Assembly: GCF_014243445.1 (NCBI RefSeq)
Contig: NZ_JACLQD010000001.1
Location: 930,001 to 994,000, forward strand
Direction of reading: 5' to 3'
DNA from: Paragemmobacter straminiformis
GTDB lineage: Bacteria > Pseudomonadota > Alphaproteobacteria > Rhodobacterales > Rhodobacteraceae
DNA: 64,000 nt
The translations under genes were made by a program, and so were the position numbers. How positions within the stretch are numbered: position 1 is the stretch's first letter; each line of letters starts with the position of its first letter. A model generated the notes under the pieces. It worked only from the letters and a program-made list of their open reading frames with translations, ran no database searches and was not told the origin of the DNA. Shown one piece after another: positions 1-7,797 of the stretch.

Positions 1-5
1 TGCCC

Positions 6-224
6 ATGAAAGAACTTCTGCGCAGCACCGACCCCACGGTCATCGCCTATGCTTCGGCCCTTCTGTCGGGCGAGGGTATAGACGTGTTCGAGTTGGACGT
101 CCACATGAGCATCCTCGACGGATCCCTCGGCATTTTGCCGCGCCGCCTGATGGTGCGCGATGCCGATCACTTCATGGCGGCGGCCATCCTGCGCGACCTC
201 GACATCCCCACGGGCCGCGATTGA
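6..224 (+). CDS. DUF2007 domain protein
   Basis: A 72-residue protein of the DUF2007 type (putative signal-transducing protein). The fold signature is visible: an N-terminal KELLRSTDPTVIAYASALL helix that places two positions side by side, then GIDVFELDVHMSILDGS and a final strand with LMVRDADHFMAAAILRD. Nothing catalytic is seen. The ATG is six bases from the window edge, so its ribosome-binding site and any upstream partner cannot be seen. It ends 10 bases before the methyltransferase gene, so the two are probably cotranscribed. Family membership is by reading; the function of DUF2007 proteins is unknown to me. Confidence 0.8.
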   Translation: MKELLRSTDPTVIAYASALLSGEGIDVFELDVHMSILDGSLGILPRRLMVRDADHFMAAAILRDLDIPTGRD

Positions 225-234
225 GGGCGCGCGC

Positions 235-996
235 ATGATCTTCCCGGACGAGGCGCTCTCCGACGACAAATTCCTGATGGGCCGCCTGCGCCTGTTGCAG
301 CCGCGTCAGGGCTACCGCGCCGCGACCGACCCCGTGCTTCTTGCCGCAGCCTGCCCCGCCACCGCCGGCCAATCGGTGCTCGACCTCGGTTGCGGGGCGG
401 GGGCTGCCGCGCTTTGCCTTGCCGCCCGCGTGCCGGACCTGTCGCTTGCGGGTCTGGAACTGCAACCCGGATATGCCGACCTCGCCCGCCGCAACGCGGC
501 CCGCAACTGCGTGGCGATGCAGGTGGAATGCGGCGATATCGCAGCGATCCCGCGCGCCTTGCGCCGTGGCTTCGACCATGTCATCGCCAACCCGCCCTAT
601 TACCACGCGGCAGGCTCTCCCTCGCCCGTCGCCGTCCGCGACACCGCCCTGCGCACCAATACCCCCATTGCCGAATGGGTCGCCGCCGCCGCCACGCGGC
701 TGAACCCCGGCGGCTGGCTGACGATGATCTTCTCGACCCCCAACCTGCCCGAAGCCCTTGCCGCCCTGCCGCCCAAGCTTGGCTCGCCGCTCGTCCTCCC
801 CCTCGCCCCCCGCGACGGGCGCGAGGCGCCGCGCCTCATCCTGCGCGCCCGCAAGGGCGGACGTGCCGCCTTCCGCCTGCTGCCGCCCTTCGTGCTGCAC
901 CAAGGCCCCGCCCATGATGGCGACCGCGAGAATTATACCCCCGCCGCAAACGCCGTCCTGCGCGATGGCGCCGACCTGTCGGCTGCGTTCCGCTGA
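235..996 (+). CDS. tRNA1(Val) A37 N6-methyltransferase-like (TrmN6/YfiC family)
   Basis: A 253-residue Rossmann-fold S-adenosylmethionine methyltransferase. Motif I is SVLDLGCGAGAAALCLA (about residues 47-63), an acidic ribose-binding position follows in LAGLEL, and the catalytic NPPY tetrad, typical of adenine-N6 or glutamine-N5 transferases, is at 119-122. The N-terminal LLQPRQGYRAATDPVLLAAA is typical of the TrmN6/YfiC group, which methylates A37 of tRNA-Val. I chose the ATG at 235 rather than an upstream one inside the DUF2007 gene, because homologues begin with a similar short lead and this avoids a 65-base overlap. Substrate assignment is inference; the methyltransferase fold is secure. 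Confidence 0.85.
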   Translation: MIFPDEALSDDKFLMGRLRLLQPRQGYRAATDPVLLAAACPATAGQSVLDLGCGAGAAALCLAARVPDLSLAGLELQPGYADLARRNAARNCVAMQVECGDIAAIPRALRRGFDHVIANPPYYHAAGSPSPVAVRDTALRTNTPIAEWVAAAATRLNPGGWLTMIFSTPNLPEALAALPPKLGSPLVLPLAPRDGREAPRLILRARKGGRAAFRLLPPFVLHQGPAHDGDRENYTPAANAVLRDGADLSAAFR

Positions 997-1095
997 TCCG
1001 CTTCAAACTGTCCGAAAGTCTGTAAGACAATTTCGTGACACGACTCATCTTCTGTGTTGCACTGGTCCCATCTGGAACCAAACAGGAGGATGGAC

Positions 1096-1260
1096 ATGAC
1101 GATTGCTTCGCATCTGCAGGAACTGCGTCGGAAGCATGAGACCCTCTCGGATCTGGTCGAACGCGAGCAGCGAAGCCCCGGCTCGGATGCCATGCGGATT
1201 GCCGAGCTTAAGAAGCAAAAGCTCAAGCTCAAGGAAGAAATGAACCGCCTTCAAGGCTAA
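1096..1260 (+). CDS. YdcH-like small protein (DUF465)
   Basis: A 54-residue basic/acidic alpha-helical peptide of the YdcH (DUF465) family: LQELRRKHETLSDLVEREQR, then a connecting SPGSDAMRIAELKKQKLKLKEE helix. The pattern fits a small antiparallel helical hairpin or coiled coil. The start is decided by a strong AGGAGG at 1084-1089, six bases before the ATG at 1096; an in-frame ATG at 1090 abuts that site and is unlikely. The gene stands alone, about 100 bases after the methyltransferase. Its role is unknown. Confidence 0.85.
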   Translation: MTIASHLQELRRKHETLSDLVEREQRSPGSDAMRIAELKKQKLKLKEEMNRLQG

Positions 1261-1261
1261 T

Positions 1262-1276
1262 CGGGCTTCTAGCCCG
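1262..1276. terminator. Short hairpin between convergent ydcH-like and exporter genes
   Basis: CGGGCT-TCT-AGCCCG forms a 6-bp stem directly after the YdcH-like stop, overlapping the stop codon of the convergent exporter gene. There is no clear U tract on either strand, so it may be only a weak or bidirectional terminator. Confidence 0.35.
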
Positions 1277-2150
1277 CGGCGCTGGCCCCGGATCTAGCGA
1301 CAGCACTCGCTCTGGCTGCCAGCGCCGCCCCTCCGGTTATCAGGACGGCCGCCGCAAGGATGGTCCATGACGGGCTGGTGACGCCTGCCCCGATCAGCGC
1401 GAGAGTAGACAACAGCGGCGCCGCATACGAGGCGACACCCAAAAGCTGTATGTCCCCCTTCTTCATCCCGATATCCCATGTAAAGAACGCGGCCCCCACC
1501 GGCCCGATCCCCAGCGCAAGCACCGCAAGCCAGCCGCCCGTGCCTTGGGGCCAAAGCGTGTCCTCCACGGCAAGATGCACCGCCAGCGACAGGATCGCCG
1601 TGCCGATGCAATAGACCGTCACGCTTTCGGTCGGCACATCGCCCAGCCGCCGCGACAGCGTGGAATATCCCGCCCAAGTCAGCGCACACAGGAAACCGAG
1701 CGCCAGCCCCGCGCCCGTCGCCGCCCCGCCCGCATCGCGCCCCAGCACGATCAGCGCCGCCCCGGCAAAGGCAACCAAAGCGCCCAGAACCGCCAGCGGC
1801 CGCAAACGCTCGCCCGGCAGAAATCCCGCAAAGATCACGATGAACAGCGGCCAAAGATAGGCCATCAGCCCCGTCTCGGCCGCAGGCGCAATGCGGAACG
1901 CGGTGAAGTAAAGCGCATGATAGCCGAACAGCCCGACGATCCCGAAGGCATAGACCCGCCACGAAATCCCCCGCAGCCGCCCGATTCCGTTCCGCAAGGT
2001 CCAGACCAGCCCCAGCGTCCCGCCGATGCCGAAGGTCAGCGCGTTCAGCAGAAACGGCGGCACAGGGGCCGACCCGATGGTGAACAGCGCCAGCAGCGAC
2101 CACATCAGCACCGCCGAAAACCCGATTGCCGTCGCCTTTGAACTGGTCAT
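1269..2150 (-). CDS. DMT-superfamily transporter, YddG-like
   Basis: A 293-residue inner-membrane protein with about ten hydrophobic helices arranged as two EamA repeats. The opening (SSKATAIGFSAVLMWSLLAL) resembles the aromatic amino acid exporter YddG, with conserved small-residue stretches such as GLFGYHALYFTAFRIAPAAE at the end of the first repeat and FTWDIGMKKGDIQLLGVASY in the second. The start is the ATG at 2150; the longer open frame upstream runs through tandem palindromes and would add an unconvincing leader. Exported substrate is inference from family. It is transcribed away from a paired palindrome region that separates it from phaB. Confidence 0.8.
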   Translation of the reverse strand: MTSSKATAIGFSAVLMWSLLALFTIGSAPVPPFLLNALTFGIGGTLGLVWTLRNGIGRLRGISWRVYAFGIVGLFGYHALYFTAFRIAPAAETGLMAYLWPLFIVIFAGFLPGERLRPLAVLGALVAFAGAALIVLGRDAGGAATGAGLALGFLCALTWAGYSTLSRRLGDVPTESVTVYCIGTAILSLAVHLAVEDTLWPQGTGGWLAVLALGIGPVGAAFFTWDIGMKKGDIQLLGVASYAAPLLSTLALIGAGVTSPSWTILAAAVLITGGAALAARASAVARSGASAAG

Positions 2151-2158
2151 CCCGCCCC

Positions 2159-2204
2159 GCAAATTTCTTCGAAGAAATTTGCAAAAATCTTCGAGGATTT
2201 TTGC
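2159..2204. repeat. Two adjacent palindromes upstream of the YddG-like gene
   Basis: A perfect 24-bp palindrome (2159-2182, centred on CTTCGAAG) is followed, sharing its last GC, by a second near-perfect one (2181-2204, centred on TCTTCGAGGA). Both arms carry A/T runs bounded by GC. The pair lies between phaB and the exporter, outside both coding regions. It could be a composite terminator backing up the phaB terminator, an intergenic repeat, or an operator for the exporter. It resembles in style the paired hairpins between fliN and fliO. Confidence 0.6.
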
Positions 2205-2231
2205 CGCACCACCTGTAACCGTTCGCCATGA

Positions 2232-2263
2232 AAAGAAAAGGCCCGCGCGGCGCACGGGCCTTT
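2232..2263 (-). terminator. Rho-independent terminator of phaA-phaB
   Basis: On the minus strand, 20-50 bases after the phaB stop, AAAGGCCCG and CGGGCCTTTT form a GC-rich stem around GCGCCG, with the 3-prime arm running into a U-rich tail (CCTTTTCTTTTC). Confidence 0.75.
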
Positions 2264-2283
2264 CGCAATCCTGTCAAAGCAAC

Positions 2284-3009
2284 TCAGACGAAATACTGCC
2301 CGCCATTGGCGGAAATCGTCGACCCGGTGATAAAGCCCGCATCGTCCGAGGCAAGGAACACCACCGTCCGCGCGATTTCCGAAGGTTCGCCCAGACGCCC
2401 GACCGGAATCTGCGGGATGATCCGCTCGGCCAGCACCTTTTCGTCGATGGCCTTCACCATCTCGGTCGCGATGTAACCGGGGCAGATCGCATTGACGGTA
2501 ATGCCCGCCCGCGCGCCCTCTTGCGCCAGCGCCTTGGTAAAGCCCAGATCGCCCGACTTGGCGGCGGAATAGTTGGCCTGCCCCGCCTGCCCCTTTTGCC
2601 CGTTGATCGAGCTGATGTTGATGACGCGCCCGAACTTGCGGTCACGCATGCCCGACCACAGCGGATGGGTCATGTTGAACAAACCGTTCAGGTTGGTGTC
2701 GATGACCTCTTTCCACTGCTGCGGCGTCATCTTGTGGAACATGGCGTCCCGCGTGATGCCTGCGTTGTTCACCAGAACGTCGACGGGGCCGACCTCGGCC
2801 TCGACGCGCTTGATGCCTTCGACGCAGGCGTCATAGTCGGCCACCGACCATTTGAACGTGGGAATGCCGGTTTCCTTGGTGAAAGCGGCCGCCGCCTCGT
2901 CATTTCCGGCATAGTTTGCCGCGACCTTGTATCCGGCAGCCTTCAGCGCCACCGAAATCGCCGCCCCGATGCCGCGGGACCCCCCCGTCACCAATGCCAC
3001 ACGCGCCAT
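2284..3009 (-). CDS. phaB: Acetoacetyl-CoA reductase
   Basis: A 241-residue short-chain dehydrogenase that reduces acetoacetyl-CoA to (R)-3-hydroxybutyryl-CoA with NADPH, the second step of polyhydroxybutyrate synthesis in the cytoplasm. The cofactor loop is TGGSRGIG (8-15), NNAG is at 81-84, and the catalytic Ser134, Tyr147 and Lys151 (NYSAAKSG) are present. Length and the ending GSTISANGGQYFV match the PhaB family. The start at 3009 gives the canonical MARVALVTGG; the longer upstream frame is rejected. It is the second gene of phaA-phaB. The polymerase gene phaC is not nearby, as is common in this group. Confidence 0.95.
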   Translation of the reverse strand: MARVALVTGGSRGIGAAISVALKAAGYKVAANYAGNDEAAAAFTKETGIPTFKWSVADYDACVEGIKRVEAEVGPVDVLVNNAGITRDAMFHKMTPQQWKEVIDTNLNGLFNMTHPLWSGMRDRKFGRVINISSINGQKGQAGQANYSAAKSGDLGFTKALAQEGARAGITVNAICPGYIATEMVKAIDEKVLAERIIPQIPVGRLGEPSEIARTVVFLASDDAGFITGSTISANGGQYFV

Positions 3010-3063
3010 GCTTTCCTCCCTGAAAGACCTATGCTGTTGAAATACCGTTACCGAAACGAACAA

Positions 3064-3088
3064 GGACGCGCAAGATTATTGCGCGTCC
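3064..3088. repeat. Intercistronic hairpin between phaA and phaB
   Basis: GGACGCGCAA-GATTA-TTGCGCGTCC forms a perfect 10-bp stem in the 112-base gap between phaA and phaB. On the transcribed (minus) strand no U run follows, so it looks like an mRNA stability or attenuation element rather than a full terminator. Confidence 0.6.
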
Positions 3089-3121
3089 ATTTTGCACCTG
3101 CGTCATTGCGTCCGCAGAAAA

Positions 3122-4297
3122 TCAGGCACGCTCAAGGCACATGGCAACGCCCATGCCGCCACCGATGCACAGCGTGGCAAGGCCCTTCTTGGCCCCGCTC
3201 CGGCCCATTTCATGCAGCAGCGTGTTCAGGATGCGCGCGCCGCTCGCGCCGATCGGGTGGCCGATGGCAATCGCGCCCCCGTTCACGTTCACGATCGACG
3301 GGTCCCAGCCCATGTCCTTGTTCACGGCACAGGCCTGCGCGGCAAAGGCTTCGTTCGCTTCCACAAGGTCAAGGTCACCGACCTTCCAGCCCGCCTTTTC
3401 CAGCGCCTTGCGGCTTGCATGGATCGGCCCCACGCCCATGATCGACGGATCAAGCCCGGCAGTCGCATACGAGGCGATCCGCGCCAGCGGCGTCAGCCCG
3501 CGCTTGGCGGCTTCTTCCACGCTCATCACCATGACCGCAGCGGCGCCGTCGTTGATGCCGCTGGCATTGCCCGCCGTGACCGACCCGTCCTTGACAAAGG
3601 CGGGGCGCAGCTTCTGCATCGACTCGAGCGTCGCGCCGTGGCGGATGTATTCGTCGGCATCCACCACCGTCTCGCCCTTGCGGGTTTTCACGATGAACGG
3701 AATGATCTCGTCCTTGAACTTGCCCGCCTTCTGCGCGGCTTCGGCCTTCAGCTGGCTTTGCAGCGCGAATTCGTCCTGCACGTCGCGGCTGATCTGCCAC
3801 TGGTTGGCTACGTTCTCGGCGGTCTGGCCCATGTGATAGCCGTTGAACGCATCCCACAGCCCATCGCGGATCATCGAATCGATAAAGCTCAGATCACCCA
3901 TCTTCTGGCCCGCGCGCAGATGTGCCACATGGGGCGACAGCGACATGCTTTCCTGACCACCCGCGATCACGATGCGCGCATCGCCAAGCTGCACGTGCTG
4001 CGCGGCCAGGGCCACCGCCCGCAGGCCCGACCCGCAGACCTGGTTCAGCGACCATGCGCTGCCCTCTTTCGGCAAACCGGCGCGGATATGCGCCTGACGC
4101 GCGGGGTTCTGGCCCTGACCGGCGGTCAGAACCTGACCAAGGATCGTCTCTTCGACCTCGGCCTTGTCCACGCCCGCACGCGCCACCACGGCCTCGATCA
4201 CGGCAGCGCCCAGCTCATGCGCGGGGGTTGCCGCGAAAGACCCGTTGAAGCTGCCCACCGCGGTCCGCGCCGCCGAAACGATTACCACATTGGTCAT
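3122..4297 (-). CDS. phaA: Acetyl-CoA acetyltransferase (beta-ketothiolase)
   Basis: A 391-residue biosynthetic thiolase that condenses two acetyl-CoA to acetoacetyl-CoA. All catalytic residues are visible: the acylated Cys88 in [10 protein letters not shown], His347 in [13 protein letters not shown] and Cys377 in LCIGGGMG. Length and residue numbering match the PhaA family exactly. It precedes phaB in the same direction with a 112-base gap holding a strong hairpin, so the pair form the classical first two steps of polyhydroxybutyrate synthesis. It could also serve general acetoacetyl-CoA metabolism. Confidence 0.95.
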   Translation of the reverse strand: MTNVVIVSAARTAVGSFNGSFAATPAHELGAAVIEAVVARAGVDKAEVEETILGQVLTAGQGQNPARQAHIRAGLPKEGSAWSLNQVCGSGLRAVALAAQHVQLGDARIVIAGGQESMSLSPHVAHLRAGQKMGDLSFIDSMIRDGLWDAFNGYHMGQTAENVANQWQISRDVQDEFALQSQLKAEAAQKAGKFKDEIIPFIVKTRKGETVVDADEYIRHGATLESMQKLRPAFVKDGSVTAGNASGINDGAAAVMVMSVEEAAKRGLTPLARIASYATAGLDPSIMGVGPIHASRKALEKAGWKVGDLDLVEANEAFAAQACAVNKDMGWDPSIVNVNGGAIAIGHPIGASGARILNTLLHEMGRSGAKKGLATLCIGGGMGVAMCLERA

Positions 4298-4421
4298 AGG
4301 CTCAGTCCTCTCTCCCGAAGAATGCGGCAGCAGGAAAACTTATGCCGCTTTGCAGCATCGCTAGACGTCGCGGGTTTCAAAAGCAACGGGACTCTTTCGC
4401 ACATGTGCGCCGACAGGCGGA

Positions 4422-5222
4422 TCACAGCGTCGAAAGCGCCGCCAACCGCTCCATTTCGGCCTCTGCCGCATCGAAACTCAGGGCCACGCTGTCCGCCCCG
4501 CTGATCCCGATCAGATCGACATCCGCAGGGTCGATCTGCCCGCAGACCAGAATCCGCATTTCGGGCATGCTGATCTTCAGCGCGACCAGCAACCGCGTCA
4601 GCGACAGAAGCGAGCGTTTGCCCCCCGTCGAAATCCCCAAAAGCCGTGGCGGCGTGGCGGCCAGTTCGTCGACCAGCTTGTTGTGCCCCAGCCCCAGCAG
4701 CAAATGCACATCCCAGCCCTTGGTCCGCAAAAGCTCGGCTGCCATCGCGACGCCCAGCGTGTGGTCCTCGCCCGGCACCGAAACAAAGGTGGCACTCCGC
4801 CCCGTGTTCAGCGGCGGCAGGGGCATTGACCGGCGCAGGCTGCGCATCAGCGCATAGATCCGGCCCACGGCCACGGTCACCTGCAGGAACGACACCTCGT
4901 CACGGTCCCACATCGCCCCCAGACGCGAGGCCGCCACGGCAAGGTAGGACAGGCACAGCACATCATGCCCGATTCCCCGCGCCTCGGCATGAAGGATGAA
5001 ATCGGCAGCCGCCTGCCGGTCGTCGGACAGCAGCGCCTTGCACAGGGTGGCAATCTCGCCTTCGGGTGCAACCGATGTGGCCGGACGCTGCTTGGCGACC
5101 CGTTCGATCACCTCTTGCGCCAACGCCCGCAACGCGCCTTCCGGCAGCTTGTGCCGCACCCCCTCGACCGCGTTCAACACACGGTCGAGTTGCTCGGGAT
5201 TGAAAGGATCCGAAGCGTTCAT
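4422..5222 (-). CDS. B12-binding domain regulator (CarH/AerR-like)
   Basis: A 266-residue soluble protein with a helical N-terminal half and a C-terminal cobalamin-binding fold. The lower-ligand motif is E-D-H-T-L-G (152-157), which fits the ExHxxG form of light-sensing B12 proteins, followed by STGGKRSLLSL (198-208) and the strand ILVCGQ. The helical cap has LGAMWDRDEVSFLQVT (101-116); at the place where CarH has Trp-x9-Glu-His, this protein has Val-Thr. No DNA-binding helix-turn-helix is evident. In Rhodobacter, AerR/PpaA proteins of this kind act as antirepressors of photosynthesis genes; that role here is inference. The start at 5222 avoids a long improbable extension. Transcribed toward phaA. 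Confidence 0.7.
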   Translation of the reverse strand: MNASDPFNPEQLDRVLNAVEGVRHKLPEGALRALAQEVIERVAKQRPATSVAPEGEIATLCKALLSDDRQAAADFILHAEARGIGHDVLCLSYLAVAASRLGAMWDRDEVSFLQVTVAVGRIYALMRSLRRSMPLPPLNTGRSATFVSVPGEDHTLGVAMAAELLRTKGWDVHLLLGLGHNKLVDELAATPPRLLGISTGGKRSLLSLTRLLVALKISMPEMRILVCGQIDPADVDLIGISGADSVALSFDAAEAEMERLAALSTL

Positions 5223-5620
5223 CTTTAGTGACCATCCCCCACAGAATGCGGCGCCCTCTCGTCCTCTTACGGGCCGTTCGGTATGCCACCGCATGCGCAA
5301 TGTTAGCGCAACGTGGCGTCTCGGCAAGCCGAACCTCGTCTGGAAGGGTTTCGCACCATCGGCAGGCCAGCGGCTTGCGAACACAGGGTAAATCCTGCCG
5401 TTCCCGCCGCCGCACCGCGACCGGAACCCCGACCCGAACGGCCTGCCGCGCACCTTGGGGCTGCCCCGCCCCGCGAATCGGGAGCCCCCGCCCTGCCCGC
5501 CAACGCCCCCGTTTCGACCGGCCCGCAGGCGCGCGAAGATCTGCGCCGCCACATCCGCGCCGGCTTCCCTGCGGACACATAATCCTTGCATCCGTCCCGC
5601 CCGCCCGCCATGCAGACAGC
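5223..5620. other. 398-base gap between divergent B12-protein and rsgA genes
   Basis: Holds the upstream regions of two divergent genes. The only open frame with any coding character is a GTG-started 89-codon one at 5313-5582 (plus), Pro/Ala-rich and ending REDLRRHIRAGFPADT. Its second half has the local codon bias but it has no clear ribosome-binding site, so I list it only as a possible small gene. No recognisable promoter or RNA gene was seen. Confidence 0.4.
5313..5582 (+). CDS. Possible small hypothetical protein
   Basis: An 89-codon frame starting with GTG between two divergent genes. The C-terminal third (STGPQAREDLRRHIRAGFPADT) uses G/C-ending codons like real genes here, but the N-terminal part does not, and no Shine-Dalgarno sequence is evident. 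Proline-rich middle, no domain. May be spurious. Confidence 0.25.
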   Translation: MASRQAEPRLEGFRTIGRPAACEHRVNPAVPAAAPRPEPRPERPAAHLGAAPPRESGAPALPANAPVSTGPQAREDLRRHIRAGFPADT

Positions 5621-6646
5621 GTGACACACACCGATGACACCACGCTGGAAACACTCGGCTGGTCGGCCTTCTTTGCCGACCAGATCGGCACCGATGACGC
5701 GGGGCTGATCCCCCTGCGCATCGCCACGGTCCACCGCGCCCGCATGGGGGCCGTGGGCCTGAACGGCCCGCTGCGCCTGTCCTTGCCGATCAAGCTGAAC
5801 ACCGCCGATTACGCCGTGGGCGACTGGGTTCTGGCCGCGCCCGAAACCCATCTGGTCGCCCGCCGCCTCGACCGTCGCACCCTGCTGCAACGCCGGACCG
5901 AAGGGGCCAAGTTCCAGCAGCTCATCGCCGCCAACGTCGACACGCTCTTCATCGTCACCTCCTGCAATGACGACTTCAACCCCGCCCGCCTCGAACGCTA
6001 TCTGGCACTCTGCAACGAGGCCGGAACCACCCCCGTCATCGTCCTGACCAAGGCCGACCAGACCGAAGACCCCGCCCGCTTCCAGCGCGAGGCGGCAAGC
6101 CTGCAACGCGACCTGCCCGTGGTTTTCCTCAACGGCAAATCCCCCGAGGCGGCGACCATCCTTGCCCCGTGGTGCGGCACAGGGCAAACCGTGGCGCTTG
6201 TCGGCTCGTCCGGCGTGGGCAAATCGACGCTTCTCAACACGCTCGCCGCGCATGACGAAGATACGGCGCAGGCCACGGGCGACATCCGCTCCTCTGACGA
6301 AAAGGGGCGACACACCACCACCTCGCGCTCGTTGCACCGCATCGCGGGCGGCGGCTGGGTCATCGACACCCCCGGAATGCGCACCCTGCATGTCAGCGAC
6401 GTGGCGGCCGGCCTCGACGTGCTGTTTGCCGAGATCACCGAACTTGCCCCGCAGTGCCGCTTCCGCGACTGCACCCATCAGCACGAACCGGGCTGCGCCG
6501 TGCTGGCGGCAGTCAAGGACGGCACGCTCGATGCCGCCCGCGTCGACCGCTGGCGCAAACTGGTTGACGAGAATGCGCAGAAAACCCCCGTCCTCACCGG
6601 ACCGCGCGGCAACAAGATCGACCCCGCCCGCAAGGGCCGCCGCTAG
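5621..6646 (+). CDS. rsgA: Ribosome small-subunit-dependent GTPase A
   Basis: A 341-residue circularly permuted GTPase that checks late maturation of the 30S subunit. Order of parts: N-terminal OB-fold (about 25-90), G4 motif LTKAD, then G1 GSSGVGKST, G2 region with GRHTTTSRS, G3 DTPG, and a C-terminal zinc knuckle seen as CRFRDCTHQHEPGCAV. The permuted order (G4 before G1) is diagnostic. The likely start is GTG at 5621; no in-frame ATG lies near and the upstream frame is low quality. Its TAG stop overlaps that of the convergent pyruvyl-transferase gene by four bases (CTAG). Confidence 0.9.
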   Translation: MTHTDDTTLETLGWSAFFADQIGTDDAGLIPLRIATVHRARMGAVGLNGPLRLSLPIKLNTADYAVGDWVLAAPETHLVARRLDRRTLLQRRTEGAKFQQLIAANVDTLFIVTSCNDDFNPARLERYLALCNEAGTTPVIVLTKADQTEDPARFQREAASLQRDLPVVFLNGKSPEAATILAPWCGTGQTVALVGSSGVGKSTLLNTLAAHDEDTAQATGDIRSSDEKGRHTTTSRSLHRIAGGGWVIDTPGMRTLHVSDVAAGLDVLFAEITELAPQCRFRDCTHQHEPGCAVLAAVKDGTLDAARVDRWRKLVDENAQKTPVLTGPRGNKIDPARKGRR

Positions 6647-7794
6647 CTTGCCATCGGCAAGCGGCTGAACCAGCTTTCCGCCGCCAGCACGGGGGCAGGC
6701 ACCGGGGCCGGTATCGGCACGGGCCGCAAGACCGCCTCGGCCAATGCGCGCCAATGCGCGTCAAGCGCCGTCGTCACCGATGCGGGCATCTCGCGCGGGC
6801 CGAAACCTTCGGTCAGGGCCAGGGCCGCCGCCCAATCCGCCACCTCGTCCTGCGGGCGGCCCAGATGGGCCAGCACTCCGGCCATCTTCACCAGCTTCGG
6901 ACGCCCCACGATGACCCCTGCCACGCCATAGGCCGCCGCCGTGACATAGCCGTGCATCGACGCGCCGACATAGCCCTGCGAAAAGGCAATCGCCGCCGCG
7001 ATCTCGCGCAGGCCCTCGGGCCGCGACAGGTTCACCCGCGGCCCCGTCATCGCGGCCGCAAGCCGGTCGGTCGCCACGTCATCCCCGTGGCACGCCCCGA
7101 TGCCGATCAGCACCGGAACCAGCCCCGCCTTGGCGCAAACCGCGTCGAGCAGCGGTGCCAGCCCCTCGACCGGCCCCGCGACCGACCGCGCCTTCACATG
7201 CACCGCCAGAAACCGCGCCGCGCCATCCGCTCCGGTCCGTTCGACCATCCGGCGGAAATCGGCCGCCAGACCCGCCTTGGGCCAAAGCCGCGCCAGACCC
7301 AGCGCCGTATCGGGCACCACCCTTGCCTGAAACGGCGCCAGAAAGGCCGCACTCGCCGCATCCCTCACCGCCACATAGCCGCTCGCCGCCAGTGCCGCCG
7401 CCACAAACCCCGCCTCGCGCGGCTCGAATGCATGGGGCACCCCCGGCGCGTTCCACAGCACCGGCACCCCCCGCCGCGCGCCAGCCAGCGCCGCCCCCAG
7501 CCACAGCGCCCCATAGGCCCATTCCGCGCATTCCGCATAATCGGGCAGGGTCACCGGCCGCGCGTGGATGATGTTCCCGCCGCCGATCAGCACCCCGTCA
7601 TAGCCGCGCGGGCCGAACAGCGCCTCCATCAGCGGCTCGGGCGTCACGGCATCGCGCCAGACCACCCCGCGCCCCGTGGGCGAAGCGGGCCTTACCGTCA
7701 CCCCCCATTCGGCCATCCGCCCGGCCGCAATCAGCGGAAACAGCAGGTCGCCATAGTTATGCACGTCAAAAGTGCCGGTCAGCACGACTTCCAC
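6643..7794 (-). CDS. Polysaccharide pyruvyl transferase family protein
   Basis: A 383-residue protein of the CsaB/polysaccharide pyruvyl transferase family, which adds ketal pyruvate to sugars of surface glycans. Visible features: N-terminal TGTFDVHNYGDLLFPLIA, GVLIGGGNIIHA (glycine-rich loop), the conserved ISMH-like helix seen as GYVGASMHGYVTAAAYGVAG, and a C-terminal KLVKMAGVLAHLGRP segment. Last gene of a three-gene operon; it starts three bases after the large glycosyltransferase. Pyruvylation is inference; the family is fairly clear. It is convergent with rsgA. Confidence 0.8.
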   Translation of the reverse strand: MEVVLTGTFDVHNYGDLLFPLIAAGRMAEWGVTVRPASPTGRGVVWRDAVTPEPLMEALFGPRGYDGVLIGGGNIIHARPVTLPDYAECAEWAYGALWLGAALAGARRGVPVLWNAPGVPHAFEPREAGFVAAALAASGYVAVRDAASAAFLAPFQARVVPDTALGLARLWPKAGLAADFRRMVERTGADGAARFLAVHVKARSVAGPVEGLAPLLDAVCAKAGLVPVLIGIGACHGDDVATDRLAAAMTGPRVNLSRPEGLREIAAAIAFSQGYVGASMHGYVTAAAYGVAGVIVGRPKLVKMAGVLAHLGRPQDEVADWAAALALTEGFGPREMPASVTTALDAHWRALAEAVLRPVPIPAPVPAPVLAAESWFSRLPMAS

Positions 7795-7797
7795 GGA

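Noticed and set aside
1015-1024. AAAGTCTGTA near 1015 as a third copy of the fleQ/60891 element
   Set aside because: Only ten bases match and the flanks do not; could be chance.
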